From Methanosarcinales archaeon Met12 (lineage in GTDB: Archaea; Halobacteriota; UBA148; JAJOKI01), in the NCBI GenBank assembly GCA_002813105.2, contig CP017966.2:1-64000 (forward strand): 64,000 nt of DNA, in the 5' to 3' direction. The notes beneath the pieces are model-generated. The model had not been told where the DNA came from, ran no database searches, and worked only from the letters and a program-made list of their open reading frames with translations. Below, piece after piece: positions 63,779 to 64,000 of the stretch; the first letter of the stretch is position 1, and each line of letters starts with the position of its first letter. The translations under genes and the position numbers were made by a program.

Positions 63779-64000
63779 TTGATTATCTATGAAATCATTT
63801 TTACCAAACAAGCAGCAGATTTTGTAGAGTCTTTAGATAAAGGTTACAAGAACAAAATAAGGGGCGTTTTCGAGAGACTGAAGGAAAATCCATTTTCGTA
63901 TCCGTACAGAAAAATCAGGGGCGAACAAGATCTATACAGAATTAGAATTGGCAGATATAGGATATTGTATAAGGTAGATCAACCAGAGAGCAGGATCATT
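63779..64000 (+). CDS. RelE/ParE-family toxin (partial at window end)
   Basis: 74 codons from TTG 63779 to the window end: IIYEIIFTKQAADFVESLDK, KIRGVFERLKENPF and DLYRIRIGRYRILYKVDQ. These are the RelE fold strands, including the conserved Arg-x-Arg-x-Gly-x-Tyr-Arg segment that contacts mRNA in the ribosomal A site. The end is outside the window. Confidence 0.88.
   Translation, partial: MIIYEIIFTKQAADFVESLDKGYKNKIRGVFERLKENPFSYPYRKIRGEQDLYRIRIGRYRILYKVDQPESRII

Overview
The window is archaeal chromosome, most consistent with a methanopterin-using euryarchaeon of the Methanosarcina / Methanomicrobia / ANME type. Support: 20S proteasome alpha and beta, a thermosome, archaeal exosome, aIF2-gamma, RNA polymerase subunits Rpb7-like, Spt4 and P, KEOPS subunits, archaeal RPA and tRNA-Ile2 agmatidine synthetase. 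More specific markers are two tetrahydromethanopterin biosynthesis enzymes (MptA, MptE), the methanogen-type (type 2) seryl-tRNA synthetase and Sep-tRNA:Cys-tRNA synthase (SepCysS). No methanogenesis or methane-oxidation genes lie here, so the lifestyle cannot be read from this window.

Layout. 1-4.4 kb: ribbon-helix-helix pair, psmB and aCPSF1, then a VapBC module abutting an ABC-ATPase remnant. 4.6-16.3 kb: housekeeping genes (Nth, thermosome, TiaS, PdxS/PdxT, an E1-like/ubiquitin-like pair, RPA and its partner, GuaA glutaminase, DUF362 ferredoxin, two membrane transporters). 16.3-29.9 kb: a sulfur-centred region. On the minus strand a seven-gene block with overlapping starts and stops encodes a MacB-like permease and ATPase, an OB-fold lipoprotein, an HTH regulator, a ThiI-like PP-loop protein, a small unknown protein and LarE; IscS-IscU lie just upstream of it. 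On the plus strand follow tRNA-Cys(GCA), a freestanding threonyl-tRNA-synthetase editing domain, an N-terminally extended SepCysS and a MOSC protein, and then MetY, a MetX-CBS fusion, Thi4 and a conserved archaeal protein. 29.9-31.9 kb: an AT-rich restriction-modification pair. 31.9-49.7 kb: MptE, MBL hydrolase, aIF2-gamma, Fcf1-like PIN, rpoE1/spt4, GTP-dependent dephospho-CoA kinase, eS24, eS31, Kae1, an inserted segment of gene debris, Bud32, XTPase, uS15, GAN/RecJ-like nuclease, Pcc1 paralogue, SerRS, HepT-MntA, eS1, ApgM, Obg-like GTPase and MscS. 49.7-56.9 kb: the classical archaeal superoperon eL15, RNA-binding protein, RNase P Rpp30 and Pop5, PsmA, SBDS, Rrp4, Rrp41, Rrp42, eL37A, RpoP, Pcc1 and prefoldin beta, interrupted by a 5 x 26 bp tandem repeat. 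57-64 kb: broken VapBC, an isopropylmalate/citramalate synthase, MptA, a GGR-like reductase with gene remnants on both sides, Ogg, the archaeal RibD-type reductase and HicBA/RelBE modules.

How the genes fit together. Sulfur mobilisation (IscS, IscU, ThiI-like, LarE, MOSC), tRNA-dependent cysteine synthesis (tRNA-Cys, SepCysS), methionine synthesis from homoserine (MetX, MetY) and thiazole synthesis (Thi4) sit within about 14 kb. The tRNA-Cys / ThrRS-editing-domain / SepCysS / MOSC cassette is the strongest candidate here for an undescribed system: a proofreading or accessory domain tied to the indirect Cys-tRNA pathway.

The accessory layer is mostly toxin-antitoxin modules, intact and broken (RHH pair, VapBC, HepT-MntA, VapBC pseudogene, HicBA with truncated HicA, RelBE). 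Around them are gene remnants (ABC ATPase, DUF4870, RHH antitoxin, HTH regulator start, helicase N-terminus) and a dispersed repeat carrying TTAGGCGA and CCCGAAGGGC. Functions are assigned by reading motifs and remembered family patterns; no database search was run.
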